Part shown: piece after piece, positions 51,584 through 60,382 of the stretch
Layout of the letters: the number at the start of each line of letters is the position of its first letter
How positions within the stretch are numbered: position 1 is the first letter of the stretch
Assembly (NCBI GenBank): GCA_002399235.1
Contig: DHDH01000013.1
Coordinates: forward strand, 1 to 64,000
DNA: 64,000 nt
Direction: 5' to 3'
From: Firmicutes bacterium UBA4881
Lineage (GTDB): Bacteria > Bacillota > DTU065
The notes under the pieces: generated by a model
Seen by the model: the letters and a program-made list of their open reading frames with translations, nothing else
Database searches by the model: none
Told to the model about the DNA's origin: nothing
Translations under genes and position numbers: made by a program

Positions 51584-52093
51584 TCATTTATTTTTGATAT
51601 CAACATAAAAGAGACATATAACGAAGCGCCCTTTCTGATCAAAGTTACTAATAAGAGAGATACTAGATCTTTCTAAGAACCACAAAGTAGACTCGTAAAA
51701 GTCTTTGACAAAATAAGCTGCTTTTCTAGCGGTATTTAACTTCTCGTTTTTTGTAGTAAATTCATCAACAGAAGGTTTGCCATATTTTTTAATTAGATCG
51801 TTTTTTAAGGTATTGTAGTTAAGCCAGGCTTTCTCAAAGTCCTTGGGTTCAGATATTAAATACATAGTAGATACTAATCGATTGGCTTTAAAATTATAGA
51901 TTCTATTGGCGTTAAAACCATAGAGAGGTACTTGCCAGATAAGGATTTCATCACTAACCAAAGATGGTTTACCGGATTCTGTTTTCATGACCTCAGTCTG
52001 GGTTGCACCCCACGATAAGCCACGGAAGTCTGCAGCTATAACGGTAGTTAGCGATAGAAAGAAAACAGCTAGGATAGTTAAACCTTTTTTCAT
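51584..52093 (-). CDS. secreted protein, paralogue A of a tandem pair
   Basis: 169 residues: signal peptide (KKGLTILAVFFLSLTTVIAA) and one small domain starting FRGLSWGATQTEVMKTE, with NRIYNFKANRLVSTMYLISE and DLIKKYGKPSVDEF. The same blocks occur in the gene just upstream (52153-52707), so the two are tandem paralogues. The WGxxxxEV opening is seen in several exported beta-domain families of unknown role. Site AGGGGTGA before ATG. Confidence 0.75.
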   Translation of the reverse strand: MKKGLTILAVFFLSLTTVIAADFRGLSWGATQTEVMKTESGKPSLVSDEILIWQVPLYGFNANRIYNFKANRLVSTMYLISEPKDFEKAWLNYNTLKNDLIKKYGKPSVDEFTTKNEKLNTARKAAYFVKDFYESTLWFLERSSISLISNFDQKGRFVICLFYVDIKNK

Positions 52094-52152
52094 ACTTTGT
52101 CACCCCTGGGCTAAATGTTTTTTATTAATTAAGAGCCAGGGAAAACCTTAGG

Positions 52153-52707
52153 TTAGATTTCGTCAAAATCTGGGTGGTTTTCGGTACTAGAAGGCTGTGT
52201 TTCCCTGAGTGAGTCGAGAGGATTAACGAAGATAATATGGTTGATAGAAAGATCCTTAGCATAGATGGTATGAGTGATAACATTGTTTTTAATCCAAGTA
52301 GTATTATAACGCACATCACCTAAAATAAGAGCTAGTTCGGGAGATTCTTTATATCTTTCGTCTTCCCAGTCCTCATCATTATAAAAAGGTTTACCCAAGT
52401 CTTTAGTCAGGAGAGCATTTATTTCTTGGTAACTAGTTAAATAATCTTCTAGTTCCTTGCGATCTTCAGAAATGATATAGAAGACACTAACCAACTTGTC
52501 CTCTTTAAAAATATAGATTTTCTCAATTGTTTTATTAAAAAGAGTAGTCGCAAAGCCTAAGAATTCTGTATCCTCAAGCATAGGTTCACTTGCTTCGCTT
52601 TTTATGATATCATTTCTGTTACTATCCCAGTTTATATTATCGAAGGCACTTACAGATAACGATAAGGTAAAAATTATAATAACGAGCAGAAAGATAGGTT
52701 TTTTCAA
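52153..52707 (-). CDS. secreted protein, paralogue B of a tandem pair
   Basis: 184 residues: signal peptide (PIFLLVIIIFTLSLSVSA), then FDNINWDSNRNDIIKSEASEP, EKIYIFKEDKLVSVFYIISE and LLTKDLGKPFYNDEDW, aligning block by block with the neighbour at 51584. An extra acidic C-terminal tail of about 20 residues is unique to this copy. Function unknown. GGAGGAAT before ATG; probably co-transcribed with paralogue A 59 nt downstream. Confidence 0.75.
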   Translation of the reverse strand: MKKPIFLLVIIIFTLSLSVSAFDNINWDSNRNDIIKSEASEPMLEDTEFLGFATTLFNKTIEKIYIFKEDKLVSVFYIISEDRKELEDYLTSYQEINALLTKDLGKPFYNDEDWEDERYKESPELALILGDVRYNTTWIKNNVITHTIYAKDLSINHIIFVNPLDSLRETQPSSTENHPDFDEI

Positions 52708-52920
52708 ACTAAATTCCTCCCAACTGATCAGCTAAACCTTTTAATTAAAAGGTTTGGTCTACTTATGTTTATCCAATGTAAATAAGATGACTAAGTTAGT
52801 AATCGACTAGGTTAAAAAGTTTTCGTGTCAGATCTATTGCTTATAACTTATATACTCTTTACGATGATTCCTTTGGGTTTAAAATAATTTATTTTAAGGT
52901 TTTATAATCAGGAACATTAA

Positions 52921-52949
52921 AAAGAGCGAAGCTCAAAGACTTCGCTCTC
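52921..52949 (-). terminator. intrinsic terminator of the PrcB-like gene
   Basis: A 9-bp stem AGAGCGAAG/CTTCGCTCT; on the minus strand it is followed by TTTTTAA. The stop codon of the gene lies inside the loop region. Confidence 0.8.
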
Positions 52950-53280
52950 TAACTAAGGTATAGCCATTCACTTCGATGGTAACAGTTTTCGCATCGCGAA
53001 TGGGTACATAGATCCAAGGTTTGGTAATGACTTGGGTCAGAAGAGCGCCTGGCTTGGGATCACTTGCTGCCAAGGAAATGCTTAGATGCTGGTTATCTAG
53101 TTCGCTGTGTACTAACTCCAAAGTGTAGCCACCAGAAAATTTCGTTTCACGGCAAATAATTAATAAAGGCCCTCTTTTTAGTGCAGATAAAACTTCTTTA
53201 TTCCAAGCAAAATCAGGAAGATCATCGCGATTTTCTATTAACGTAAGATTTATCGCAGTTGGAACTGAGTGATTATTCAT
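52933..53280 (-). CDS. PrcB C-terminal-domain-like protein
   Basis: 115 residues: a small beta domain with GPLLIICRETKFSGGYTLELV, LSISLAASDPKPGALLTQVITKPWIYVPI, matching the pattern of the PrcB_C domain (protease complex subunit family). No signal peptide is visible in this short start, unlike most relatives. GGAGGGGC before ATG. Single gene; function unknown. Confidence 0.68.
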   Translation of the reverse strand: MNNHSVPTAINLTLIENRDDLPDFAWNKEVLSALKRGPLLIICRETKFSGGYTLELVHSELDNQHLSISLAASDPKPGALLTQVITKPWIYVPIRDAKTVTIEVNGYTLVRERSL

Positions 53281-53732
53281 TGGTGCCCCTCCAATAAAAG
53301 TGGGATGAAAAGGTAGTAAACATATTAATGATTCACTTTATTAGGCAGATCATAGTAAAATAAGTAGTGGTACAAAAAGATTAATTTATCTATCCGTAAA
53401 GAAAAAAACTAAGTAAGGTGATATGATAACTAAAGATATGCAAGAAAAAAAGTACTTGGTTAAAATCTCTTACTACTTAATATTCTTCAGCCCTTTAGAA
53501 TGACATTATATTAATCGTTAGGTAGCAAAATTATTTTACTATACCACCAATAACGTTAGGGAGAATTTTATCCTTGAGGCTATTATTATAACGATGTTGA
53601 CTCTGTAGAGTAACAATAGTATTTATTAAAGTTCCATTATAAAATTAAGTGCGACACAAGAACATAACAAATAGTTATAGAGGCGAGGGGAATGAAGAAC
53701 AACGTTAAAAAAATAACAAACTTTGGTAAAAG
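53281..53732. other. intergenic stretch without a gene
   Basis: About 450 bp of A/T-rich sequence between the PrcB-like gene and the nicotinate phosphoribosyltransferase promoter. Short runs of A and T only; an antisense ORF here lacks a ribosome site and family features. Confidence 0.5.
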
Positions 53733-53761
53733 GTGACGTTAGAGAATCATAATGGTATAAT
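53733..53761 (+). promoter_or_regulatory. sigma-A promoter before the nicotinate phosphoribosyltransferase gene
   Basis: GTGACG (53733-53738), 17-nt spacer ending in TGG, then TATAAT (53756-53761), an extended -10 arrangement. Confidence 0.8.
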
Positions 53762-53834
53762 ATTAGGCAACTGCCGCCTCTGGTTTCTGTGACTAAGAGG
53801 CTAAACAGACTAGCCAGTTTTGGAGGGGTTTTTA

Positions 53835-55181
53835 GTGAGCTTCTTTGATCATAAGAGACTACCTGCATCGCTTTTTCAAATAGACGAGGAACGTATTAGA
53901 CAAGGTTGGTATTCTGATGTCTATTTTCTTAATCAGATTAAAATACTACAACGTTTAGCCGCTGAAGGCTATCGTTTTACAGGTAAAAGTGATCTGGAAA
54001 ACGTGGATTGTAGTGATGTAGATACTGGAAATATTGAGGTAGAGATGCAAATCTTTACACGTCGCGAGCCAGGTTCTCTAATTGCTGGAGTTGACGAAGC
54101 AATACGTGTACTCGAGTCTTGTACAGGTTACTATGAAAATGGCAAGTGGAAAAACACCTACGATCATCTTGAGGTTTGGGCTGTAGAAGATGGTGTTTGG
54201 CTTCCTTACGATGGTAGCCCTCTTGATGTGAAGCCTGTTATGCGTGTTAGAGGTCGTTATCGCGAGATTGGCCATTTGGAAACAGTTATTTTGGGTGCGT
54301 TGGCTGAGCCTACTAGAATTGCTACTAACGTTCTTAATGCTTTAGAAGCTTGCAATGGGAAAGATGTTCTCTTTTTCCCAGCTCGCTTTATGCATTATAA
54401 AATGCAAGCTATCGGTGGCTATGCATTTTCCTTAGCAGTACAAGCCTATAACTACAGACATGGCCGGAAGAGTTCTAATATCTTTGTTTCTACAGATGCC
54501 CAAGGCGAATTTTGGGGAGGCAAAGGCGGTGGCACGATCTCTCATGCTTCCATCTGTTGCTTCCTAGGTGATACAGTAGAGACTATGCTACAATTTGCTC
54601 GTATTTTACCTTTAGAGTATCCCCGTATTGCTCTGGTTGATTTCCATAATGATGTAGTTACTGAAAGTCTAGCAGTCCTTAAAGCTATGTTTGATAAATA
54701 TCTTGAACTCAAGAAAAAAGGTGAGACTGCCGAAGCAGAAAAATATCGCTTGCTGGCAGTAAGACCAGACACTTCAGGTAATATGCGTGATAAATCTATT
54801 TCTCCTTTAGGGTCAAAGGAGCTGGATTTAGGAGTAAATCCTCGTATGGTTTATCAATTAAGAGAAGCCTTAGATTCTGCTTATCTTACTTGGGATCTGC
54901 CTCTAGAGGATCTAGAAGAAGCCAAAAGTTATTGCCATAAAGTTAAGATCAACGTAACTGGTGGCTTTACAGCGGAAAAAATTAGACTCTTCGAAGAGCT
55001 AAAAGTTCCAGTAGATATCTATGGAGTAGGTTCATCTCTACTTAGCAATTGTGCTAAATGTGGTATGAATAACGATTACACAGCGGATATTGTTAAAGTT
55101 AAAATTAACAACAAATGGTATCCACTTGCTAAAACAGGCAGAAGAGCTTGTGAAAATCCACTCTTAGAAAGAATACGCTAA
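53835..55181 (+). CDS. pncB: nicotinate phosphoribosyltransferase
   Basis: 448 residues. Converts nicotinate and PRPP to nicotinate mononucleotide for NAD salvage. Marks: YSDVYFLNQIKIL, STDAQGEFWGGKGGGTISH, VDFHNDVV, VNVTGGF-type segment INVTGGFTAEKIRLFEEL and GVGSSLL with a C-terminal CAKCGMNNDYTADIVKV. GTG 53835 has GGAGGGG 6 nt upstream; the ORF start 15 bases earlier overlaps that site. Confidence 0.93.
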   Translation: MSFFDHKRLPASLFQIDEERIRQGWYSDVYFLNQIKILQRLAAEGYRFTGKSDLENVDCSDVDTGNIEVEMQIFTRREPGSLIAGVDEAIRVLESCTGYYENGKWKNTYDHLEVWAVEDGVWLPYDGSPLDVKPVMRVRGRYREIGHLETVILGALAEPTRIATNVLNALEACNGKDVLFFPARFMHYKMQAIGGYAFSLAVQAYNYRHGRKSSNIFVSTDAQGEFWGGKGGGTISHASICCFLGDTVETMLQFARILPLEYPRIALVDFHNDVVTESLAVLKAMFDKYLELKKKGETAEAEKYRLLAVRPDTSGNMRDKSISPLGSKELDLGVNPRMVYQLREALDSAYLTWDLPLEDLEEAKSYCHKVKINVTGGFTAEKIRLFEELKVPVDIYGVGSSLLSNCAKCGMNNDYTADIVKVKINNKWYPLAKTGRRACENPLLERIR

Positions 55182-55185
55182 TTTT

Positions 55186-55209
55186 ACTGGCAGGGGCAAC
55201 CCTGCCAGT
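55186..55209 (+). terminator. hairpin after pncB
   Basis: Perfect 10-bp stem ACTGGCAGGG/CCCTGCCAGT with GCAA loop. No clear T-run follows, so terminator strength is uncertain. Confidence 0.55.
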
Positions 55210-55324
55210 AGTCTAGGTCTAAGTTCTCAATATTTCGGTTTTAAATCTGTTTTGGCTCTCCGCGGCCCAGGCCAAAGGGTAATTAACCTTGAATAGCGAA
55301 ACAATATTTTGGAGGAGGATGTCC

Positions 55325-56422
55325 ATGAAAAGGACTTTTCTTTGTTGCATCCTTTTAGTTTGTTTTGCTGAAAATGGTTTAGCAAAATTACCTGTTCGTT
55401 ATGATGGAGTTGTAGAACGTTTGGCGGAAAAGTGGGTCAATGAACCGGAGTTCTTTCAAAATAACCCTGCCTACAGTCCTTATATAGTTAATAATGTTTT
55501 AATATATGGCTTTGGTAGTTCACCTTATATGCATCAGGGAGAAAATATGATCTACTACAATTATAGCGATCCCACTGTGTTTTTTTTACCACCAAAACAT
55601 CAAGGGGGCCGCTTTTCTCTCTATGTCTTTTATCATGAGTTAACCCCGGTTTCTAACATCAAACTATCTCTTGATGAAAAGGAATATTTCTTGCAACCAG
55701 TGGGAGTTACAAAAGAAGTTATTTACAATGCTTGGTTGCAGAAAAAGCCTATTTGGGAGCCTGGTTTAGTGTTAACTATTGAAGTGCCTAAGGATAAACG
55801 CTATATAAAATTAGAATCAGACTTAACCAATATACTCTTTGCTGCAGTTACATTTGACGAAAAAAATAATAAGGTAACTAACCTAAGCAGTGTGAAAACT
55901 CCCAAAATTGAGGTTGTACCTCAAGTTACAAAACCTACGACTAGCACAATAATAAGCCCTGAACCAAGTTTCCAAAGTGGGGTAGTCTTAGTTAGTCCTA
56001 TAACAGGTAACACCTGGCCTAGATTTACTAGTAGCCAATGGAAATTTTCTATTGCTTATCCTGAAGGCTGGACATGTAAAGAAACAAGTGGTCAGAGCAT
56101 TTTAGAAATTGTCCCACCGAAGGGCGAGAAAAAGGTAATGATTACCAGAGACCAATTTGCAGGTAAAAAGCTGGCTGATTTTGTAACTAAAATGGAGCAG
56201 ATAATAGGATTTAGAACAATACAAAGAGAAGAGTTCTCCAAAGGAGAACGTATACTACAAACAGCTCAAGCATCGCTAGGAGAGCAAAACTTTTACTTAG
56301 ATATTCTTTATGTCCAAAGTGGTAACAACGTTTTTACGATTACTGCTATTGCACCAGAACCTAACAAAGATGATTACGCCAAAGAAATACGGGACATCTT
56401 ATTTTCGTTTAGCCCATTTTAA
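55325..56422 (+). CDS. secreted two-part protein with PsbP/DcrB-like C-terminal domain
   Basis: 365 residues. Signal peptide (RTFLCCILLVCFAENGLA), a first beta domain (about 30-200), a Thr/Pro/Ser linker (KPTTSTIISPEPS), and a C-terminal domain with WKFSIAYPEGWTCKE, ILEIVPPKG and FSFSPF like PsbP/DcrB lipoproteins. The first domain is not recognised. ATG 55325 has GGAGGAGG 6 nt upstream; another ATG at 55319 abuts the site. Upstream of the DnaD gene by 24 nt. Confidence 0.72.
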   Translation: MKRTFLCCILLVCFAENGLAKLPVRYDGVVERLAEKWVNEPEFFQNNPAYSPYIVNNVLIYGFGSSPYMHQGENMIYYNYSDPTVFFLPPKHQGGRFSLYVFYHELTPVSNIKLSLDEKEYFLQPVGVTKEVIYNAWLQKKPIWEPGLVLTIEVPKDKRYIKLESDLTNILFAAVTFDEKNNKVTNLSSVKTPKIEVVPQVTKPTTSTIISPEPSFQSGVVLVSPITGNTWPRFTSSQWKFSIAYPEGWTCKETSGQSILEIVPPKGEKKVMITRDQFAGKKLADFVTKMEQIIGFRTIQREEFSKGERILQTAQASLGEQNFYLDILYVQSGNNVFTITAIAPEPNKDDYAKEIRDILFSFSPF

Positions 56423-56446
56423 TGTCGGTTAATTGGGGGGAGTTTT

Positions 56447-57160
56447 ATGTTAAGATTCACAGGAGAAAAATACCTCGCGGTTCCCGCGCTTTTGATAGAA
56501 AAATACCAACCTGTTGTTGGTCCATTAGCTACTATAATCTGGATTGATCTCTATCTTTTGGCAAAAGAGAATGTTGAAGACTGGAAAGAGCCTCTTAAAG
56601 CTTTAACCGGTTTTAACGAAGAGGACCTGCAAGATCAACTAGAACTATTAAAAAAGGCTAATCTGATCGATGAAGAAGGAGACTCATTGTTAATTAATGA
56701 ACCAATGCCCTTCGAAGTTCCAATAGAAGAAGTTGCCGCTACCGATAATAACCAATCTCTTGATGAAAAAGAAAAGAAGATGGAAGCAGTTTATGACTAC
56801 TACCATGAACGCATCGGTATGATGGGTGCCAAAGAGTTTATGCTACTTAACGAATGGGTAGAAGTTCGAGGCATGAGTCCAGAATTAGTAGCGAAAGCAA
56901 TTGATATTACTGCTGAAAATGCTCAGTTTCCTTCGATGAAATATTTAGATGGAGTACTTAAGAATTGGCATAACGCTAATATTAAAAGGTTGCAGGATTT
57001 AGAGCAGCCCAGACCAAGACCAACTTCTACTTTCAAAAGTGAGGGAGGTATAAAAAGTACTACCTCGGATTCAGTAGCCCCTAATCCTAACTACAAAGCT
57101 GTTGATCCAGAGAGAATAAGAAGATGGAAGGAAATGTTCAAAGATGAATACAAAGACTGA
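56447..57160 (+). CDS. DnaD-domain replication protein
   Basis: 237 residues. N-terminal winged-helix-like half (VPALLIEKYQPVVGPLATIIWIDLY), an acidic linker, and a DnaD/DnaB2 C-terminal domain (MEAVYDYYHERIGMMGAKEFMLLNEWV and MKYLDGVLKNWHNANI). In Firmicutes such proteins load the replicative helicase at the origin. It overlaps dnaB, its expected partner, by 17 bases, which supports the role. GGGGGGAG before ATG. Confidence 0.88.
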   Translation: MLRFTGEKYLAVPALLIEKYQPVVGPLATIIWIDLYLLAKENVEDWKEPLKALTGFNEEDLQDQLELLKKANLIDEEGDSLLINEPMPFEVPIEEVAATDNNQSLDEKEKKMEAVYDYYHERIGMMGAKEFMLLNEWVEVRGMSPELVAKAIDITAENAQFPSMKYLDGVLKNWHNANIKRLQDLEQPRPRPTSTFKSEGGIKSTTSDSVAPNPNYKAVDPERIRRWKEMFKDEYKD

Positions 57161-58526
57161 TAAAAGTTCTATTCCTTATGATCCAGCAGCTGAAAGAAGA
57201 ATTTTAGGTATTTTAATTAAATATCCTGACCTTTTAGATAAGTTTATGGGATCTTTAAAAGAGGGTCATTTTTACTTACCAGATAACAGGTTAATATATA
57301 AACGTATTCTCGAGTTATACCGTGAAGATGGTAAACTATCTTATACACTTCTTGCTAAAAAGTTAAGGCAGAACGGCGATATGGATGAACCATCTGAGTT
57401 TTTAATGGGCCTTACTGAATCTTTTATTAGTCGCTCAGAGTTAGAACCAGCAATCGCCTCTGTTAGAGAAGAATATGCCAGACGCCGTATAGTTGAGGCT
57501 TCTGATGAAATAGCTCAATTAACTATCTCTAAAAAGGATCTACCACTGCAAGAACTACAAGGACGAGCTCAGCAGGTAATATTCGAAGCTACTAATATTG
57601 AAGCTGATGCCGCAAATGAAGTTAAGGATCTTTTAGATGTTTTACAACGGTGCTATACTAACCTTGTAGCACGCAAAGAAGGTACTAAACCTTCCGGATT
57701 AAGGGTAGGGTATCCTTCTATAGATTCACTTACTACTGGGTTTAAAAATAAGGACTTGATTATTCTAGCTGGACGTCCTAGTATGGGTAAAACAGCACTT
57801 GCTCTTAACTGGTCTATTAACATAGCCAAAAGGGAGTCACCGGTATTAATCTTTAGTTTAGAAATGGATGACGAACAGATTGGCGATCGTTTAGTAGTAA
57901 ACGAGCTCTTTTCTCATCGGGCACCAGATGGTAGTCCACTAGTCACTTCGTTTGAATATCAAACAAAGCTCAACGACGATAAAATGAAAGTCACAGAAGG
58001 TGTCTTTAGCGACCTCTATCGTTTGCCGATTAAGATTGTTGACAAACGTGGTCTTACAGTAGACGAAATTAGAGCGAAAGCTAGGCAAGTAAAAGCAGAG
58101 GACCCTAACCTTTCTTTGATAGTAATTGACTATCTTCAGTTAATTAAACCCCGTGATGGAGGCAATCGCAGCTGGTCTTTACAAGTTGGCGAGATCGTCC
58201 GCGAACTTAGAGACCTAGCTGGCGAATTAGATCTACCACTAATATTACTTTCCCAGCTTAACCGTGGTGTGGAACTGAGAGAAAATAAGAAACCAGTTAT
58301 GAGCGATTTACGCGACTCTGGTAACATTGAGGAATTTGCCGACGTGGTTACTTTCGTATATCGTGACGAATACTACTATCCCGAACAAGCTGAAGAGAGA
58401 GGGACTAAAGGTCTAGCTGAAGTTATCTTTGCTAAGCAAAGAAAAGGCGAGACAGGTGCAGCTTTGCTTAGATGGTACCCTGAGTTTGCTCGCTTTGTTG
58501 ACGAGACAGCTAGACGGGAAGGGTGA
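57144..58526 (+). CDS. dnaB: replicative DNA helicase DnaB
   Basis: 460 residues. Unwinds DNA at the fork as a hexamer. N-terminal domain starts IPYDPAAERRILGILI; RecA-like domain has Walker A GRPSMGKT (210-217), LEMDDEQIGDRLV, Walker B LIVIDYLQLI and LSQLNRGVE, DLRDSGNIEEFADVVTFVYR. Called dnaC in Bacillus. It usually lies next to rplI and purA; here it is beside the DnaD gene, 22 kb away. Start ATG overlaps the previous gene. Confidence 0.96.
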   Translation: MNTKTDKSSIPYDPAAERRILGILIKYPDLLDKFMGSLKEGHFYLPDNRLIYKRILELYREDGKLSYTLLAKKLRQNGDMDEPSEFLMGLTESFISRSELEPAIASVREEYARRRIVEASDEIAQLTISKKDLPLQELQGRAQQVIFEATNIEADAANEVKDLLDVLQRCYTNLVARKEGTKPSGLRVGYPSIDSLTTGFKNKDLIILAGRPSMGKTALALNWSINIAKRESPVLIFSLEMDDEQIGDRLVVNELFSHRAPDGSPLVTSFEYQTKLNDDKMKVTEGVFSDLYRLPIKIVDKRGLTVDEIRAKARQVKAEDPNLSLIVIDYLQLIKPRDGGNRSWSLQVGEIVRELRDLAGELDLPLILLSQLNRGVELRENKKPVMSDLRDSGNIEEFADVVTFVYRDEYYYPEQAEERGTKGLAEVIFAKQRKGETGAALLRWYPEFARFVDETARREG

Positions 58527-58531
58527 TATTT

Positions 58532-58732
58532 GTGGATCTGTCACTAGAATTAGAAAGAGTTAAGTTACAAATACAAGCTTCCTTTGAAAGGTTAGCAAAA
58601 GAAGGTAGAATTACCGAAGCTGATCTTGATCTCGTCTATGAATTAGTTGGAGAGATGGATAATTTATCTAAGGAAGAATTCATGTCCCGCCTCGCCAGCC
58701 TGAAAAAAAGCTTTGGCGTCACGGAGTATTAG
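58532..58732 (+). CDS. small conserved-type helical protein, unknown
   Basis: 66 residues, charged and helical throughout (LSLELERVKLQIQASFERLAKEGRITEADL). No cysteine, no membrane span. GTG 58532 has AAGGGTGAT upstream; an in-frame GTG lies 9 bases earlier. Starts 5 nt after dnaB and ends 12 nt before the radical SAM gene, so it is part of the operon. Not recognised. Confidence 0.6.
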   Translation: MDLSLELERVKLQIQASFERLAKEGRITEADLDLVYELVGEMDNLSKEEFMSRLASLKKSFGVTEY

Positions 58733-58744
58733 GGAGGGCCATAG

Positions 58745-59335
58745 TTGAAAACAGTCTTTACCTACGAATTAGATGGAAATCTATATATTAATCTTACCAA
58801 TAAGTGTACGAATGCTTGTACATTTTGTATTCGCAACGAATATGATGGTATTGGTGGCTATGATCTGTGGTTATCGAGAGAGCCTAGTGCAGAAGAGATC
58901 ATCGCCGAAATTACAGACCTAAAAGCTTATAGCGAATTTGTTTTTTGTGGATATGGTGAACCTACAGAGCGATTCGACGAACTAAAGAAAGTAGCTAAAT
59001 ATATCAAAGACCAAGGTGGGACAACTAGACTAAATACGAATGGTCATGGCAATATTATCAATAAAAGAGATATTGTCCCTGAGATGAAAGGTTTAATTGA
59101 TATTGTTTCCGTTTCTCTTAATGCGGGAAATGAAGCTGAATACGATAGAGTTTCCCAACCGAGTTTTAAAGGTGCTTTTGAAGCAGTTAAGGAATTTATT
59201 AGGGAATGTGCCCAAACACTCCCTAAAACTGTAGCAACAGTTGTGGCTGTGCCAGGCGATCCCTTAGATATAGATGCCGCTCGTGAATTAGCTGCAGAAT
59301 TAGGAGCTGAATTCCGAGTTAGAATTTATGAGTAA
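58745..59335 (+). CDS. TatD-linked radical SAM protein
   Basis: 196 residues, a short radical SAM enzyme: YELDGNLYINLTNKCTNACTFC contains CX3CX2C; then GYGEPTERFDELK and RLNTNGHGNI. It fits the family known for association with TatD nucleases (tatD-link rSAM). No tatD gene is adjacent here, but its place just before the yabE-like gene is where tatD stands in Bacillus. TTG start with GGGAGGG. Substrate unknown; it is too short for a full barrel with extra clusters. Confidence 0.82.
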   Translation: MKTVFTYELDGNLYINLTNKCTNACTFCIRNEYDGIGGYDLWLSREPSAEEIIAEITDLKAYSEFVFCGYGEPTERFDELKKVAKYIKDQGGTTRLNTNGHGNIINKRDIVPEMKGLIDIVSVSLNAGNEAEYDRVSQPSFKGAFEAVKEFIRECAQTLPKTVATVVAVPGDPLDIDAARELAAELGAEFRVRIYE

Positions 59336-59348
59336 TAGGAGGGATTTT

Positions 59349-60356
59349 GTGGGTAAGACAGCCCACCTAGTAATTGGTATAGCAATTATCTGTGTTAGCC
59401 TTATAGCTTTTTTAGTAGGTTGGCAAAGTACCAAACAAAAACCAATTACTATTGTTGTTGGTGATAGCGATATTAGATGGGATACAAAAACCAATACTGT
59501 AGCTAATTGTCTTTACGAATTAGGTATCACCCTTTCTTCCAAAGACGAAGTTATTCCTGCCTTAGACGCTCCTATTGTTAGAGGTATGGAGATCACAATT
59601 AATAGGGGATTTGATATCTCCATTAAAGATGGAGATAAAGATACACTTTATACTGTTACAGCACCAACTGTGAGTGGTGCTTTGGCCAAATTAGGTATTT
59701 TGGTTGATCAAGATGATAGGGTAACACCTAGTTTAAGTTCGAAGATTGGCCCTGGCTCTAAGGTCACAATTGTTAGAGTCGAAAATACTCTAGTTAAGGA
59801 AAAAGAAACTATTCCTTATGTTATTTGGGAGTTTCCTGACAATCGTTTAGATGAAAATAAGACCAAAGTTTGGCGTAAAGGAAGTAATGGTCTTAAAGAG
59901 TTAGTCTACCAAGTACGCACAGAAAATGGTAAGACTGTAAGTAAAGTTCTAGTAGAAGAGAATCTTATTGAAGAGTCTAAAATTCATGTTGTGGCTCGAG
60001 GCACAAAGCCTGTTTACTATACCTTAAAAACTAGTTCTGGTTCTATTCTTTATACCAAGAAAATGCGTATAGAAGCCACCGCTTACTACCCAGGGCCAGA
60101 AAGCACAGGACGCTTTGCTGATGGTATTACCTCTGTAGGACTGAAAGCAGGTCATGGTATCATTGCAGTCGATCCTAGGGTTATTCCTTTGTGGACTAAA
60201 GTTTATATTCCCAACTATGGTTTTGCTATAGCTGGTGATGTAGGTGGTGCCATTAAAGGTAACATTATCGATCTTTGCTTTGATACCTATAGAGAAGCTA
60301 TTCAATTTGGTAGACGTAAAGTGGATTTATATATTCTTGCCGATCAGGGTCGCTAA
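59349..60356 (+). CDS. YabE-like protein: DUF348, G5 and 3D domains
   Basis: 335 residues. Membrane anchor (LVIGIAIICVSLIAFLVGW), two DUF348 repeats (DTKTNTVANCLYELGITLSS and TVSGALAKLGILVDQDD), a G5 domain (PYVIWEFPDNRLDENKT) and a C-terminal 3D domain with the catalytic-type aspartates (MRIEATAYYPGP, GIIAVDPRVIPLWTKVYI, GNIIDLCF). A wall-active lytic transglycosylase-type or resuscitation-promoting-factor-like role is known for this set. GTG 59349 with AGGAGGG is preferred to ATG 59328, which lacks a site. Confidence 0.9.
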   Translation: MGKTAHLVIGIAIICVSLIAFLVGWQSTKQKPITIVVGDSDIRWDTKTNTVANCLYELGITLSSKDEVIPALDAPIVRGMEITINRGFDISIKDGDKDTLYTVTAPTVSGALAKLGILVDQDDRVTPSLSSKIGPGSKVTIVRVENTLVKEKETIPYVIWEFPDNRLDENKTKVWRKGSNGLKELVYQVRTENGKTVSKVLVEENLIEESKIHVVARGTKPVYYTLKTSSGSILYTKKMRIEATAYYPGPESTGRFADGITSVGLKAGHGIIAVDPRVIPLWTKVYIPNYGFAIAGDVGGAIKGNIIDLCFDTYREAIQFGRRKVDLYILADQGR

Positions 60357-60371
60357 AAGCGACCCTTTTTT
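60347..60371 (+). terminator. intrinsic terminator after the yabE-like gene
   Basis: Perfect 7-bp stem GGGTCGC/GCGACCC (the stop codon TAA is in the loop) followed by T6. It is 11 nt before the rsmA start, whose AGGAGG follows the T-run. Confidence 0.85.
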
Positions 60372-60382
60372 AGGAGGAAGTT

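Noticed and set aside
53626..53868. Minus-strand 80-codon ORF in the region before pncB
   Set aside because: No ribosome site, no family, and it covers the pncB promoter and start.
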